Origin: an uncultured Candidatus Thioglobus sp.
Lineage (GTDB): Bacteria; Pseudomonadota; Gammaproteobacteria; PS1; Pseudothioglobaceae
Assembly: GCA_905182815.1 (NCBI GenBank)
Contig: CAJJCX010000004.1
Span: 124,001-188,000 of the forward strand
Direction of reading: 5' to 3'
Length of the DNA: 64,000 nt
Shown: in pieces, positions 62,936 through 64,000 of the stretch
Position numbering within the stretch: the stretch's first letter is position 1
Layout: each line of letters starts with the position of its first letter
The notes under the pieces: generated by a model
The model's database searches: none
What the model saw: the letters and a program-made list of their open reading frames with translations, nothing else
What the model was told of the DNA's origin: nothing
Position numbers and translations under genes: made by a program

Positions 62936-63775
62936 ATGCATATCCCTCAACATGACAACAATAATAAGGCAATCATAGATTGTAATAATGAATTAGTTCC
63001 TCTATGCTATTTCAATATCATCAAGCTAAGTGCTGGAGAATCATATACTTATCAACTAACTGATTATGAGTCATGTATTGTTCCAGCAACTGGCAGTATA
63101 GATGTACAGGTTCAAGGACAAGTTTTTAAAGAGGTTGGTAAGCGACAACATATTTGGGAGGGCGATCCTGAGGGTGTTTATGTCCCTGTTGATTGTGAAG
63201 CAACATTAACTTGTATCAGTAATGAAGTGGAAGTGTTTGTCTCTGGAGCTAAGCATAATCAAACCCATGAAGCTTTTGTTATAAGACAAGACGATATTGA
63301 TAAAGTTCAGTACGGCTCTGATGACACTAAAACACATCGTAAAATCAAGCATATTCTAGGTAAAGAGCCTGCAGGAAAAGTTGGTAAATTGTTGGTTAGT
63401 GAGCTATTTACAGTAGGAGCAGGAGGCTGGTCAGGATTTCCACCTCATAAACATGAAGTAGATTTGCTTCCTGAAGAAAGTCGACATAATGAAGTTTATA
63501 ATTTTCGTTTTAATCCACCTAATGGCTTTGGTGCTCAGTTTTTAACTCCAGATGGTCAGGACTTTGGCCCCGTCTATCATATACGTGATAGCTCAACATT
63601 TGTCTTTGATAAAGGTTACCACCCCTGCGTCGCAGCACCTGGGTTTGAAATGTATTATTTCACTATTTTAGCTGGAGAGACCCAGCGTCCATTGCATATG
63701 AATTATCAGAAAGAGTACGCCTATCAATTGGAAACTATTCCTGGTATGCAAGACATGCTTAATAAATTTAAATAA
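62936..63775 (+). CDS. IolB/KduI-family cupin isomerase, divergent second copy
   Basis: About 279 residues from ATG 62936. The N-terminal half differs from IolB, while the C-terminal cupin FPPHKHEVDLLPEE with HNEVYNFRFNPPNGFGAQFL and KGYHPCVAAPGFEMYYFTILAGE keeps the metal-binding HKHE and the order seen in IolB. The first IolB has PPHKHDSDN and EETYYH; here it is EVYNFRF, so the substrate may differ. Probably an aldose-ketose isomerase acting in the second module, between the kinase and the aldolase. Confidence 0.85.
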   Translation: MHIPQHDNNNKAIIDCNNELVPLCYFNIIKLSAGESYTYQLTDYESCIVPATGSIDVQVQGQVFKEVGKRQHIWEGDPEGVYVPVDCEATLTCISNEVEVFVSGAKHNQTHEAFVIRQDDIDKVQYGSDDTKTHRKIKHILGKEPAGKVGKLLVSELFTVGAGGWSGFPPHKHEVDLLPEESRHNEVYNFRFNPPNGFGAQFLTPDGQDFGPVYHIRDSSTFVFDKGYHPCVAAPGFEMYYFTILAGETQRPLHMNYQKEYAYQLETIPGMQDMLNKFK

Positions 63776-63778
63776 AAA

Positions 63779-64000
63779 ATGATTACTAATCTTAAAGATA
63801 TACTTACACCAGCTCAAGATAAAAACTATGCTGTTGCCTGTTTTAATGTATTTGGTTATGAAGATGCGCGTGCGGTTGTTGATTCTGCAGAGGCTCGGAA
63901 TGCTTCTGTAATTCTATCTATTAATCTTGATATGCGTCAATTTATGACAATGGAAGAAATTATTGGAATGCTAAGACCTATGGCTGAAAAATCCAAGGCA
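63779..64000 (+). CDS. Class II fructose-bisphosphate-type aldolase, N-terminal part cut by window edge
   Basis: First 74 codons. ITNLKDILTPAQDKNYAVACFNVFGYEDARAVVDSAEARNASVILSIN is the typical start of class II (FbaA/GatY/IolJ-like) aldolases; the zinc histidines lie outside the window. In inositol operons this position suits IolJ, which splits 6-phospho-5-dehydro-2-deoxygluconate to DHAP and malonate semialdehyde. Because a DUF2090 domain is already fused to iolC, this may be a second aldolase for the second module. Starts 3 bases after the IolB-like gene stop. Confidence 0.85.
   Translation, partial: MITNLKDILTPAQDKNYAVACFNVFGYEDARAVVDSAEARNASVILSINLDMRQFMTMEEIIGMLRPMAEKSKA

Noticed and set aside
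1-64000. CRISPR arrays, transposons, prophage, restriction or toxin-antitoxin genes
   Set aside because: I looked for regular short repeats, transposase motifs, integrases and paired small genes; none was found.

Overview
The window reads as an AT-rich, gene-dense chromosome segment of a marine gammaproteobacterium. The housekeeping genes are typical of the class (nudE-aat, lptM-lysA, lpxB-nadC, rpoD, ispE/tRNA-Gln/prs, orn, priA, tilS-accA). Together with a PPi-dependent phosphofructokinase and genes for methylated amines and inositol, this suggests a relative of the SUP05/Arctic96BD-19 (Thioglobus) group. That placement is inference; no marker such as rRNA lies in the window. I see no insertion sequence, integrase, CRISPR array, prophage or rRNA operon.

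Layout. 1-2.2 kb: end of a sarcosine oxidase operon (soxA, soxG) with an HD-domain oxygenase-like gene. 2.2-4.0 kb: dsbB and cfa, both broken by many small indels. 4-43 kb: housekeeping block. It holds thiE, lptC-lptA, adk, PPi-PFK, yrfG-cysS, rubredoxin, leuB, an AlkA-type glycosylase, a small amino-acid-type cluster (dehydrogenase, ProC-like, GSAM-like aminotransferase), nudE-aat, lptM-lysA-yhbY, lpxB-nadC, cysQ, pepE, rpoD with tRNA-Ile2(CAU), prs, gpx, tRNA-Gln, ispE-orn-trpD-pepP, rsmE, proC, gph-bioA, priA, ybeY, an OxyR-like regulator divergent from a rubrerythrin/Fe-S protein/DUF3501 operon, tilS-accA, and LysE/EamA/LysE exporters. 43.2-47.5 kb: a dimethylglycine/sarcosine dehydrogenase-like gene and an MttB-like methyltransferase. 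47.6-64 kb: a large inositol catabolic locus.

How the genes fit together. The inositol locus encodes an ABC importer (binding protein, permease, ATPase) and IolG, an RpiR-type regulator, IolB, an IolC-DUF2090 fusion (kinase plus probable aldolase), IolD, a PhyH-family dioxygenase, IolE, and divergently MmsA/IolA. This covers every step from inositol to acetyl-CoA. A second set then follows (IolG-like, IolC-like, IolB-like, class II aldolase), suggesting a parallel route for another inositol isomer or a related sugar acid. The methylamine genes (soxAG, DMGDH-like, MttB-like) would feed one-carbon units into tetrahydrofolate and yield glycine.

Caution about quality. At least nine genes carry frameshifts: soxA, dsbB, cfa, yrfG, the DMGDH-like gene, the ABC ATPase, iolB, iolC and iolE. 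Protein similarity stays high on both sides of every break, many indels are single extra A bases or homopolymer length changes, and some pairs compensate within about 20 bases. I therefore think most are sequence errors rather than decayed genes, but the sequence alone cannot prove it.
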